Made by a program: the position numbers and the translations under genes
Source of the DNA: Candidatus Margulisiibacteriota bacterium
Lineage (GTDB): Bacteria > Margulisbacteria > WOR-1 > JAKLHX01
Length of the DNA: 7,010 nt
Assembly (NCBI GenBank): GCA_022709925.1
Contig: JAKLHX010000060.1
Location: 1 to 7,010, forward strand
Direction: 5' to 3'
Shown: positions 1 to 5,630 of the stretch, one piece after another
Layout: each line of letters opens with the position of its first letter
Position numbering within the stretch: position 1 is the first letter of the stretch
Notes under the pieces: generated by a model
Database searches by the model: none
What the model saw: the letters and a program-made list of their open reading frames with translations, nothing else
What the model was told of the DNA's origin: nothing

Positions 1-269
1 TACCCGCTTAACGGAAAATTGGTGTTATACAAAGGATTCGGTATGTTGAAAAGGAATATAGGGCTGTCATTCATGTCGTACAAAGGATTTTGTATGCCGT
101 GAGAAACCCTGTCTACGATTATCCTGTCGTTGATATCAAATGTCGGCTGCATAGAAGCTGAAGGGATCCAAAACACCTGGAATAGGAAAGCGCGTATCAC
201 TAGAGCGATGAGCAGCGCTATGACAACGGTCTCGGCCGTTTCTTTCAGATGGACGAATATTTTCTTCAT
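1..269 (-). CDS. lepB: Signal peptidase I, N-terminal part (cut by window edge)
   Basis: Membrane-bound serine protease that removes signal peptides from exported preproteins on the outer face of the cytoplasmic membrane. My translation from the ATG at 269 gives 89 residues before the window ends. A short basic N-terminus (MKK) is followed by one membrane segment at about residues 13-33, then the family's box B motif IPSASMQPT at 35-43, where Ser39 is the catalytic nucleophile. NDRIIVDRVSHG (47-58) corresponds to the usual GDRxxVxxxxYG stretch. The catalytic lysine and later boxes lie beyond the edge. It starts 4 bases after the rplS stop, as in many bacteria where lepB follows rplS, so it is probably the last visible gene of the translation operon. 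The ribosome binding site is weak (AGG only). The downstream part carries a small duplicated NPLY segment, annotated separately. Identification is firm; completeness cannot be judged. Confidence 0.93.
   Translation of the reverse strand, partial: MKKIFVHLKETAETVVIALLIALVIRAFLFQVFWIPSASMQPTFDINDRIIVDRVSHGIQNPLYDMNDSPIFLFNIPNPLYNTNFPLSG
28..96 (-). repeat. Short in-frame direct repeat inside lepB
   Basis: Two 18-bp segments at 28-45 and 79-96 match at 16 of 18 positions and lie 51 bp apart, exactly 17 codons. They encode the NPLY tetrapeptide twice (residues 61-64 and 78-81). This suggests a small internal duplication in the loop after the catalytic serine, or conserved peptide chemistry using the same codons. 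Too short to distinguish these. Confidence 0.45.
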
Positions 270-273
270 TTGC

Positions 274-627
274 CTATTCTGGGGCTTTGTCCTGGATCTT
301 TGTGGCCCTGCCGCCTATCCTGCCGCGCAGATAATAAAGCTTTGCACGCCTTACTCTGCCGCTCTTTATAAGCTTGACCTTGTCAACTTTGGGTGAATGT
401 ATCGGGAATATCCTTTCGACGCCGACTCCCTGAACTATCTTTCTTACCGTAAAGGTCTCTCTTACTCCTCCGCCTTTTTTCGCTATGACCACGCCTTCAA
501 AACCCTGAATGCGCTCTTTATCGCCTTCCACTATCTTTGCATAGACCCTTATGGTGTCCCCTATCTCGAATTTTTCTATCTTTTCCTTCATACCTGCATT
601 TTCTATATCTTTTATTACAGACGACAT
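274..627 (-). CDS. rplS: 50S ribosomal protein bL19
   Basis: Structural protein of the large ribosomal subunit, near the interface with the small subunit. The 117-residue length is normal for the family. Diagnostic stretches are GDTIRVYAKIVEG (23-35), ERIQGFEGVVI (38-48), TFTVRKIVQGVGVERIFP (58-75), HSP (77-79) and RRAKLYYLRGRIGGRATKI (93-111). The ATG at 627 is preceded by GGGAGA at a 9-base spacing, so the start is well supported. It follows trmD with a 77-bp gap, unusually long for this operon, and that gap holds a good promoter candidate, so rplS-lepB can probably be transcribed on their own as well as by read-through. lepB follows after 4 bases. Nothing abnormal in the protein; identification is certain. 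Confidence 0.98.
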   Translation of the reverse strand: MSSVIKDIENAGMKEKIEKFEIGDTIRVYAKIVEGDKERIQGFEGVVIAKKGGGVRETFTVRKIVQGVGVERIFPIHSPKVDKVKLIKSGRVRRAKLYYLRGRIGGRATKIQDKAPE

Positions 628-662
628 TGCACTATATCTCCCTTTATTTAGTCTTGGATTTA

Positions 663-682
663 TATTCTTATTATAGCATAAA
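663..682 (-). promoter_or_regulatory. Candidate extended -10 promoter for rplS-lepB
   Basis: On the minus strand 670-682 reads TTTATGCTATAAT: a perfect TATAAT (675-670) with the TG of an extended -10. No good -35 box is visible at 16-18 bp, which extended -10 promoters tolerate. Transcription would begin near 663, giving a leader of about 35 bases that contains the rplS ribosome binding site. The same 13 bases occur before rpsP at 2501-2513, which strengthens the call. Confidence 0.6.
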
Positions 683-704
683 CGGGCCCTGGCGCAGCAG
701 AGCG

Positions 705-1427
705 TCAGTCACCGGTTATTATCCCGTTCATCAGGTCCTTATCTTCTTCATTCATCGTTGCTTTTGCAAAAAGATCGGGACGCAGGAAGAGGGTCCTTTC
801 CAGCTGTTTTTTGCGCCTCCACAGCCTTATTCCCTCGTGATCGCCGCTCAACAGAACGGAAGGGACGACATCTCCGTCGATATCGGACGGTTTAGTATAA
901 TGGGGATGGTCCAGAAGTATGTTGCTAAAAGAATCGTTCTCTACAGAATCCGCCTCTTTTACAACGCCCGGCACATATCTGCTTATACAATCTATAAGGA
1001 CTGCGGCGGGAAGTTCTCCTCCGGTCAGAACATAATCTCCTATAGAGATCTCCTCGTCTATGTGCGCTCTTATCCGTTCATCCACCCCTTCATATCGTCC
1101 GCAGATTATTATAAGGCGATCTGCTTTTGAAAGTTCCCTGGCCTTGTCCTGCGACAGTTTATTGCCGGAAGGCGTCATAAAGACCACCTTGCTTGAAGGG
1201 GTTCTTACTTTATCGAGGAGCTTTTTTAGGGGTTCCAGCTTCATGACCATTCCGGGACCGCCGCCAAAGGACACATCATCCGCTGTTTTATGCTTGTCCG
1301 AGGTCTCGGACCGGATATCGTGGATGTCTATAGAAATCAACCCTCTTTCCAGCGCTTTTTTTATCAGGCTTTCTTCAAAAAACCCTTTAAATATCGCGGG
1401 AAAGAGGGTCAATATATCGAACTGCAT
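705..1427 (-). CDS. trmD: tRNA (guanine-N1-)-methyltransferase (m1G37)
   Basis: SPOUT-class enzyme that uses S-adenosylmethionine to methylate N1 of G37 next to the anticodon, which prevents +1 frameshifting; active as a dimer in the cytoplasm. From the ATG at 1427 it has 240 residues, typical length. Visible motifs: FDILTLFP (3-10), DDVSFGGGPGMVMK (50-63), MTPSG (84-88), the trefoil-knot SAM site CGRYEGVDERI (109-119) and ISIGDYVLTGGELPA (127-141), Arg150 in SRYVPGVV, the conserved DSF with probable catalytic Asp165, LDHPHYTKP (172-180), and VPSVLLSGDH (188-197). The reading frame also allows a TTG at 1430; I prefer the ATG because the family begins M-x-F-D-I. There is no Shine-Dalgarno sequence and only 3 bases separate the ATG from the ylqD stop (TAA TTG ATG), so translation is probably coupled to ylqD. 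The usual upstream partner rimM is absent. Confidence 0.97.
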   Translation of the reverse strand: MQFDILTLFPAIFKGFFEESLIKKALERGLISIDIHDIRSETSDKHKTADDVSFGGGPGMVMKLEPLKKLLDKVRTPSSKVVFMTPSGNKLSQDKARELSKADRLIIICGRYEGVDERIRAHIDEEISIGDYVLTGGELPAAVLIDCISRYVPGVVKEADSVENDSFSNILLDHPHYTKPSDIDGDVVPSVLLSGDHEGIRLWRRKKQLERTLFLRPDLFAKATMNEEDKDLMNGIITGD

Positions 1428-1430
1428 CAA

Positions 1431-1862
1431 TTAGTCTATGTTTCGGATCTCAGCAATAACACCGTCTTTTACAAGGATCTCGGCCGCTCCGACCTTTTTG
1501 TAAAGATTGTCGCCGACTGAAACCGTAACAGGCCCTTCAAGAGGCCCCTGCACGAACTCGGAACCAAGGACCAGGTTCTTTGCTTCCTGTATCTTTGCCA
1601 TAAGGTCTTGTTTAGAAGCAAGGACCCTTGCTTTTTCGTTCGAAAGCTGGTTCTTGAAAGTGGTTACCTGCTGGAGCATGCCTTTCTTCTTAAGGTCCTC
1701 GATATAATTCTTGCTCTGGTTCTCCATCTGCTGGAGCTGCATATCCATGTTATAAACGGTCCTCTCGAGCTCTTTTACAAGATTATCCTTGAAAGCCTCG
1801 GTCACGACCGCTTTCACCATCACTATCCTTTTTAGTTCAAGAGACTTTGCCGCTTCTGCCAT
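1431..1862 (-). CDS. ylqD: YlqD family protein
   Basis: A 143-residue protein matching the YlqD family, known from the same position (rpsP-khpA-ylqD) in Bacillus; its function is not established. Two parts are visible: a long charged helical region at about residues 25-97, rich in Gln, Lys, Glu and Met and likely coiled-coil, and a compact C-terminal segment, with VSVGDNLYKKVGAAEILVKD at 115-134 followed by GVIAEIR, which is the hallmark of the family and looks like a small beta-rich domain. The N-terminus (LKRIVMVKAVVTE, 10-22) also fits. The frame stays open to an upstream start at 1889, but that would overlap khpA. The ATG at 1862 has a near-perfect GGGAGGT six bases before it, so it is the better start. 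The gap to khpA is 4 bases and to trmD 3 bases. A role in ribosome assembly or RNA metabolism is inferred from the neighbours only. Confidence 0.88.
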   Translation of the reverse strand: MAEAAKSLELKRIVMVKAVVTEAFKDNLVKELERTVYNMDMQLQQMENQSKNYIEDLKKKGMLQQVTTFKNQLSNEKARVLASKQDLMAKIQEAKNLVLGSEFVQGPLEGPVTVSVGDNLYKKVGAAEILVKDGVIAEIRNID

Positions 1863-1866
1863 TTGA

Positions 1867-2112
1867 TTACCTCCCTTTTTCTTCCGCAAGCACTTCCACA
1901 GTAACTCTCTTCTGCAGTTTCGCGCCCGCTGATTTTACTACCGTTCTTATTGCGTTTATTATGCGTCCTTCTTTACCGATAACTTTGCCGGTATCTTCAG
2001 GAGCAACTTTAATGCCTATAATAGTTATGCTGTCGCCGTCGGTTTGGGATACTTGTACCTGTTCCGGTTTGTCAACAAGCGCTTTTACGACATATTCAAC
2101 GAGGTCCTTCAC
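1867..2112 (-). CDS. khpA: KH-domain RNA-binding protein KhpA (YlqC)
   Basis: Small single-KH-domain RNA-binding protein of 81 residues, the usual size. The family is known to pair with KhpB (Jag/EloR) and to affect cell division and translation in Gram-positive bacteria; whether that holds here is inference. The RNA-binding GxxG loop is GKEG within DTGKVIGKEGRIINAIRTVV (40-59), and the N-terminal MKDLVEYVVKALVDKPEQV is typical. The start is GTG at 2112, supported by a strong AAGGAGGAG (2120-2128) seven bases upstream. It lies 30 bases after rpsP, and its TAA stop overlaps the ribosome binding site of ylqD, indicating tight translational coupling in one operon. Confidence 0.95.
   Translation of the reverse strand: MKDLVEYVVKALVDKPEQVQVSQTDGDSITIIGIKVAPEDTGKVIGKEGRIINAIRTVVKSAGAKLQKRVTVEVLAEEKGR
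1869..1875 (-). promoter_or_regulatory. Ribosome binding site fixing the ylqD start
   Basis: Minus-strand GGGAGGT, six bases before the ATG at 1862 and overlapping the khpA stop codon. It decides for this ATG over the in-frame start at 1889, which lies inside khpA. Confidence 0.8.
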
Positions 2113-2142
2113 TTTCGCGCTCCTCCTTTTCGCTTTATTGAA

Positions 2143-2466
2143 CTAAGCTGCCGGTGCAGCCGCAGGTTCTGCCGGGGCTTCTTTCTTTGGCGCTCTCTTT
2201 TTCATCTTTGTGACATCGAGAGGCGGCAAGATACCCGCTTTTCCAAGATATTTTCTTACGACATCGCTGGGCTGTGCGCCTTTTTTAAGCCAAAGCTCAA
2301 CTTTTTCTTTGTCTATTTCAAATAACGTAGGTTCTTTTTTGGGATCATAATACCCCAAAACGTCGATGGTCCTTGCGTTCCTTGCCGAAGATTCGTCAAT
2401 AACGGCTATCCTGTAAAAAGGCTTGCTTTTGGTCCCTATCCTTACTAATCTAATTTTCGCAGACAA
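2143..2466 (-). CDS. rpsP: 30S ribosomal protein bS16
   Basis: Small-subunit protein needed for assembly of the 16S 5' domain. The 107 residues show the family pattern: KIRLVRIGTKSKPFYRIAV (4-22), ARTIDVLGYYDP (31-42), and WLKKGAQPSDVVRKYLGKAGI (59-79). The core is followed by a low-complexity tail rich in Lys, Ala, Pro and Glu (about 88-107), which in this family is variable and probably disordered. The start is TTG at 2466, chosen because GGGGAGG (2474-2480) ends seven bases upstream and the protein then begins MSAKIRL as expected. It leads the translation operon; a promoter candidate lies just upstream, overlapping the end of aroC. khpA follows after 30 bases. Confidence 0.97.
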   Translation of the reverse strand: MSAKIRLVRIGTKSKPFYRIAVIDESSARNARTIDVLGYYDPKKEPTLFEIDKEKVELWLKKGAQPSDVVRKYLGKAGILPPLDVTKMKKRAPKKEAPAEPAAAPAA

Positions 2467-2472
2467 AATTAT

Positions 2473-2480
2473 ACCTCCCC
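2473..2480 (-). promoter_or_regulatory. Ribosome binding site supporting the TTG start of rpsP
   Basis: Minus-strand GGGGAGGT lies six bases before the TTG at 2466, with no ATG nearby giving the right N-terminus. It overlaps a second TATAAT (2468-2473), which is too close to the start to be needed as a promoter. Confidence 0.8.
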
Positions 2481-2493
2481 AAGTTTATTGGCA

Positions 2494-2513
2494 CACTAAA
2501 ATTATAGCATAAA
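2494..2513 (-). promoter_or_regulatory. Candidate extended -10 promoter for the rpsP operon
   Basis: Minus strand 2513-2501 reads TTTATGCTATAAT, a perfect TATAAT with TG extension, overlapping the CTA TAA end of aroC. The -35 region is poor (ATCACA at a 17-bp spacing). The start of transcription would be near 2494, leaving a 28-base leader that includes the rpsP ribosome binding site. The identical 13-mer before rplS supports it. Confidence 0.65.
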
Positions 2514-3527
2514 ACCGGAAAAATGTGATTTTACTTCTTCCAAACTGTCTCCGCCGTATTTTTCGAGGAAAGCGTCGGCAATTACAAATGCTGCGGCCGC
2601 ACTCCCTATTACCGCTGCGGCATGGACAGCACAGACATCCGCCCGCTCAAAATGGGCCTTGCACGACCCTTTTGTGGCCATATCTACGGAATTAAGAGGC
2701 TTCTTAAGTGTTGCAATAGGCTTCATGGCGGCCCTTATGACCACTGTCTCGCCGTTGGACATCCCGCCCTCTATGCCTCCGGCATTATTCGTGCCGTGAG
2801 AATATTTTCCGCCGGCATAAAAGATCTCGTCATGCACCTGCGTACCTTTTTTATCGGCGGCCCCGAACCCAAGACCTATTTCAACGCCTTTTATGGCCTG
2901 AATGCTCATGATCGCCTGAGCAAGCCTTCCGTCAAGTTTTCTGTCAAAATGGACATGGCTGCCCAGTCCTATAGGCATATTGAGCACTTTTATCTCAAAA
3001 ACACCGCCGAGAGAGTCTCCCTCTTCCCCTGTTCTCTTGACAAGGGCCTCCCATTTGGATCCGTCTTTTTCCCCGCCTATGGATACGACCCTATTCTCGA
3101 ATTTAATACCGAACTCGGAAAGCAGTTTTTTTGAAATGGCTCCTACAGCCACTCTTGCCGCGGTCTCACGCGCGCTGGCGCGCTCCAGGATATTGCGCAC
3201 ATCGGATTGGTTGTATTTTAGGGCCCCCGCCAGGTCCGCATGGCCCGGCCTTAATCTTGTGAGGACCTCTTCTCTGTCCTTTGAATCCGTATTTTCTATA
3301 AGTATCGCGATGGGGCTGCCTGTTGTTTTGCCTTTTCTCAGGCCGGAAAGTATTTGGGCCTTGTCTTTCTCGATCTTCATCCTTTCGGACCTGCCGACAC
3401 CGCCCTGCCTAAGTCCCAGCTCTGTGTCCAGATCCTCTTCGGTCAAAGGCAAGTTGGCGACCATGCCCTCAAGTATCGCGACAAGGGCTTTCCCGTGAGA
3501 CTCACCAGCGGTTAAAAAACGCAGCAT
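2502..3527 (-). CDS. aroC: Chorismate synthase
   Basis: Converts 5-enolpyruvylshikimate-3-phosphate to chorismate, the last step of the shikimate pathway, using reduced FMN; a cytoplasmic tetramer. The 341 residues are near the normal 350-390. Motifs in order: GESHG (8-12) with catalytic His11, GLRQGGVGRSERM (38-50), RPGHADLAG (93-101) with catalytic His96, the signature SARETAARVAVGA (118-130), GGIEGGMSNGETVVIRAAMK (250-269) and RADVCAVHAAAVIG (295-308). In the last motif His302 stands where many homologues have Pro. The ATG at 3527 lies 15 bases beyond the ispH TGA, which is in the same frame, so no upstream start is possible. No Shine-Dalgarno sequence exists in that gap; a TATAAT does, so the mRNA may be leaderless. 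The gene is functionally separate from its neighbours. Confidence 0.97.
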   Translation of the reverse strand: MLRFLTAGESHGKALVAILEGMVANLPLTEEDLDTELGLRQGGVGRSERMKIEKDKAQILSGLRKGKTTGSPIAILIENTDSKDREEVLTRLRPGHADLAGALKYNQSDVRNILERASARETAARVAVGAISKKLLSEFGIKFENRVVSIGGEKDGSKWEALVKRTGEEGDSLGGVFEIKVLNMPIGLGSHVHFDRKLDGRLAQAIMSIQAIKGVEIGLGFGAADKKGTQVHDEIFYAGGKYSHGTNNAGGIEGGMSNGETVVIRAAMKPIATLKKPLNSVDMATKGSCKAHFERADVCAVHAAAVIGSAAAAFVIADAFLEKYGGDSLEEVKSHFSGFML

Positions 3528-3529
3528 AA

Positions 3530-3565
3530 TGGCAAGATTATATCACGCATTAATTTTGTTAACAA
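3530..3565 (-). promoter_or_regulatory. Candidate promoter for a leaderless aroC mRNA
   Basis: Minus strand: TTGTTA (3565-3560), a 17-bp spacer, then TATAAT (3542-3537) preceded by TGA, which forms a TGnTATAAT extended -10 and is also the ispH stop codon. The -10 box ends 9 bases before the aroC ATG, so transcription would start around 3530, about three bases from the start codon, leaving no room for a ribosome binding site. Confidence 0.6.
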
Positions 3566-4382
3566 CTTGAGCGATTATCTCTTGAGGCGTGGAAGCCCCG
3601 GCAGTTATGCCGATATTATTTTTGCCGTTAAGCCATTTTTTATCGAGCTCCGAGGCGTCCTGTATCTGGAATGTAGGGGTCCCCGTCTTCTCACAAAGCT
3701 CCTTAAGCCGTTTTGTATTGGCGCTGCGCCTGTCCCCCAGTATCAGCATAATATCGGACGCTTTAGCCAGATCTACGGCTGAAGCCTGCCTCCGGAACGT
3801 GGCCCCGCATATAGTGTTATGCACAACAAGGTCTTTTGTCCTTTTCTTCAGTTCTTCAACAATAGCATTAAAATTCTCAAGAGATTGCGTGGTCTGGGCG
3901 ACCACAGCAACCTTGTCCGAAAAAGCTATCTTGTCCAGGTCCGAAAGAGACTGCACGATAACAGCATTATTTTCACCCGCCCAGCCGGTGATCCCTTTGA
4001 CCTCCGTATGGTCTTTGTCCCCTACTATTATTATCTGATATCCTGATCTCCCAAGATCACGGGCTATCCTCTGGGCTTTCTTCACCCAGGCACAGGTAGT
4101 GTCCACTATTTCAACATGTCTTTTTTCAGCCTCTTCATATATATGAGGCCCCACACCGTGAGCAGATATTATCAGCGCACATTTTTGCCCTGAAGGTATC
4201 TCGGAAAGGGATTTTATGGTCTTTAGTCCCTGAGATTCTAGCTTGCTTATAACGAACGAATTATGAACAAGATATCCCAAAACATAAATAGGGATATTCT
4301 TTTTTGAGGTTTCTAACGCGATATTGTAGGCTTTTTCGACCCCTGAACAAAAACCCGCATTATGGGCGATTTGGATGTTCAT
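3543..4382 (-). CDS. ispH: 4-hydroxy-3-methylbut-2-enyl diphosphate reductase
   Basis: Iron-sulfur enzyme of the MEP pathway that reduces HMBPP to isopentenyl and dimethylallyl diphosphate in the cytoplasm. The 279 residues are a typical bacterial length. The three cluster cysteines are all present: Cys12 in GFCSGV, Cys97 in DTTCAWVKKAQ and Cys192 in NTICGATFRRQ. Diphosphate-binding and catalytic residues are also visible: His40 (LVHN), His75 (SAHGVG), His125 and Glu127 in DHTEVKG (many homologues have HPEV), Thr164-Thr165 in AQTTQS, Ser220 and Asn222 in RSANTKRL, and Ser264 in TAGASTP. The ATG at 4382 fits because Cys12 sits at its usual place near the N-terminus. There is no Shine-Dalgarno sequence; the 57 bp after dapL hold an 8-bp repeat hairpin instead. 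It is probably expressed by read-through from dapL. Confidence 0.97.
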   Translation of the reverse strand: MNIQIAHNAGFCSGVEKAYNIALETSKKNIPIYVLGYLVHNSFVISKLESQGLKTIKSLSEIPSGQKCALIISAHGVGPHIYEEAEKRHVEIVDTTCAWVKKAQRIARDLGRSGYQIIIVGDKDHTEVKGITGWAGENNAVIVQSLSDLDKIAFSDKVAVVAQTTQSLENFNAIVEELKKRTKDLVVHNTICGATFRRQASAVDLAKASDIMLILGDRRSANTKRLKELCEKTGTPTFQIQDASELDKKWLNGKNNIGITAGASTPQEIIAQVVNKINA

Positions 4383-4392
4383 GATATTAGTG

Positions 4393-4453
4393 CTGAAGAG
4401 CTGAAGCTCTGATGCTCTGAAGTGTTTTTCTTCAGCTCTTCAGTTCTTCAGCG
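4393..4453. repeat. Inverted clusters of 8-bp tandem repeats (hairpin) between dapL and ispH
   Basis: On the plus strand 4393-4424 holds four 8-bp units of the form CTGAAGNN (the third is CTGATGNN). After a T5 run, 4430-4453 holds three units of the opposite form CTTCAGNN. The two clusters include a perfect 14-bp inverted repeat (4393-4406 with 4430-4443; 23-base loop). Reading with transcription, the first arm contains the dapL TGA stop and the repeat also encodes the last few dapL residues. No T-run follows the stem on either strand, so it is not a typical intrinsic terminator. It could be an RNA stability or attenuation element, or a member of a genome-wide repeat family. Confidence 0.8.
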
Positions 4454-5630
4454 CTTTGAGCTGATCTCCCCTTATCCCCTCGGATTTAATTCTTTGGATC
4501 GCCTCTTTTATCCTTGATTCATCGGCGGTTATGCAGAACCGGACATAACCTTCACCGCTTTCTCCGTAGCCGCTGCCGGGGACCACAAGGACCCCGCATT
4601 TTTCAAGCAGGACCTCACAGAAAGAGGCACTTGTATATCCTTTCGGCACCGGGACCCAAACATAGAACGTGGCTTTTGTATGGTCCAACTTCCAGCCTAT
4701 AGAATTAAGGCCGTCTATCATGGCTTTCATTCTCTTTTCATAAATAAGGTTCATGCCTTTGGTAAAACCCTCAGGTCCGTTCAACGCATCGATCGCGGCC
4801 TTTTGTATGGCCTTAAAAGCCCCTGAATCCACATTCGTCTTTATTATCGCAAGGGCTTTTATCGCGTCTTTACTGCCGACAGCCATCCCGATCCTCCATC
4901 CCGTCATGTTAAAGGTCTTTGAAAGAGAATGGAATTCCACGGCAATATCTTTCGCCCCGGGGATCTGGAGAATACTTTCAGCCGCGTAGTTTCCGAAACA
5001 GACTTCTGAATAAGCAAGGTCGGAACACAGGATGATATCGTTCTTTTTGCAAAATTTTACGGCTTTTTCCAGGAACTCCCGAGATGCTGTTGCGGAAGTC
5101 GGATTATTCGGATAATTTATGAACATGAGCTTGGCTTTTTTCAAGGTTTGGGCATCTATAGAGTCAAGATCGGGTAAAAACCCGTTCTCTTTTTTGAGCG
5201 GCAGCATATGGGGAGTCCCTCCGGCAAGTATGGTGCATACTTTATATACCGGATATGAAGGATCTGGCACCAGGCTAACATCACCGGGATCTATCAAGGC
5301 AAAGATCATATGAGCGATGCCTTCTTTCGAGCCGATAAGCGACATCACTTCACTTTCAGGGTCGAGATCGACATTGAATCTCTTTTTGTACCATTTAGAA
5401 ACGGCAGTCCTAAAGTCCTTTGTCCCTTCGTAAGGAGGATAGTTATGCGTGGATGGGTCGTCCAAAGCCTTTTTCATGCTGTCGATTATATATTTGGGCG
5501 TCGGCTGGTCGGGATCCCCTATGCTGAGATCTATAAGGTCCACTCCGCGGGCAATGGACGCGGCCTTTTTCTTGTCTATTTCCGCGAAAAGGTATTTGGG
5601 AGTGTTTGATATCCGTTTGTTCTGTTTCAT
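4440..5630 (-). CDS. dapL: LL-diaminopimelate aminotransferase
   Basis: PLP-dependent fold type I aminotransferase that converts tetrahydrodipicolinate directly to LL-diaminopimelate with glutamate as amino donor, a shortcut in lysine and peptidoglycan precursor synthesis. 396 residues, normal length. Features: SIGDPDQPTP (36-45), YPPYEGTKDFR (64-74), GSKEGIAH (100-107), VPDPSYPVYK (121-130), NYPNNPT (172-178) with PLP-contacting Asn176, Asp204 and Tyr207, the Schiff-base lysine Lys238 in SLSKTFNMTGWRIG, and substrate-binding Arg365 in YVRF. The GSKEGIAH and NYPNNPT context matches the DapL family rather than aspartate or alanine aminotransferases, but other substrates cannot be excluded from sequence alone. 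The ATG at 5630 has an in-frame TAA 18 bases upstream, so the start is fixed. It has no Shine-Dalgarno sequence and a TATAAT 7 bases away. The last residues (ALKN) come from the adjoining 8-bp repeat. Confidence 0.92.
   Translation of the reverse strand: MKQNKRISNTPKYLFAEIDKKKAASIARGVDLIDLSIGDPDQPTPKYIIDSMKKALDDPSTHNYPPYEGTKDFRTAVSKWYKKRFNVDLDPESEVMSLIGSKEGIAHMIFALIDPGDVSLVPDPSYPVYKVCTILAGGTPHMLPLKKENGFLPDLDSIDAQTLKKAKLMFINYPNNPTSATASREFLEKAVKFCKKNDIILCSDLAYSEVCFGNYAAESILQIPGAKDIAVEFHSLSKTFNMTGWRIGMAVGSKDAIKALAIIKTNVDSGAFKAIQKAAIDALNGPEGFTKGMNLIYEKRMKAMIDGLNSIGWKLDHTKATFYVWVPVPKGYTSASFCEVLLEKCGVLVVPGSGYGESGEGYVRFCITADESRIKEAIQRIKSEGIRGDQLKALKN

Noticed and set aside
537..1130. 197-codon open frame on the plus strand
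   Set aside because: It is antisense to the certain genes rplS and trmD and has no recognisable protein features.
1863..1889. Longer ylqD with start at 1889
   Set aside because: It would overlap khpA and the extra residues (MRKKKGGNQ) are just the ribosome binding site read in frame.
2468..2473. Second TATAAT before rpsP
   Set aside because: It overlaps the ribosome binding site and would start transcription at the TTG codon; the element at 2501-2513 explains the gene better.
3166..3185. GC-rich palindrome GCGCGC-TG-GCGCGC inside aroC
   Set aside because: It encodes the conserved signature ERASARE with ordinary Arg and Ala codons, so it needs no other explanation.
4393..4443. The 14-bp hairpin as an intrinsic terminator after dapL
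   Set aside because: No T-run follows the stem in the direction of transcription; the only T5 run is inside the loop on the plus strand.
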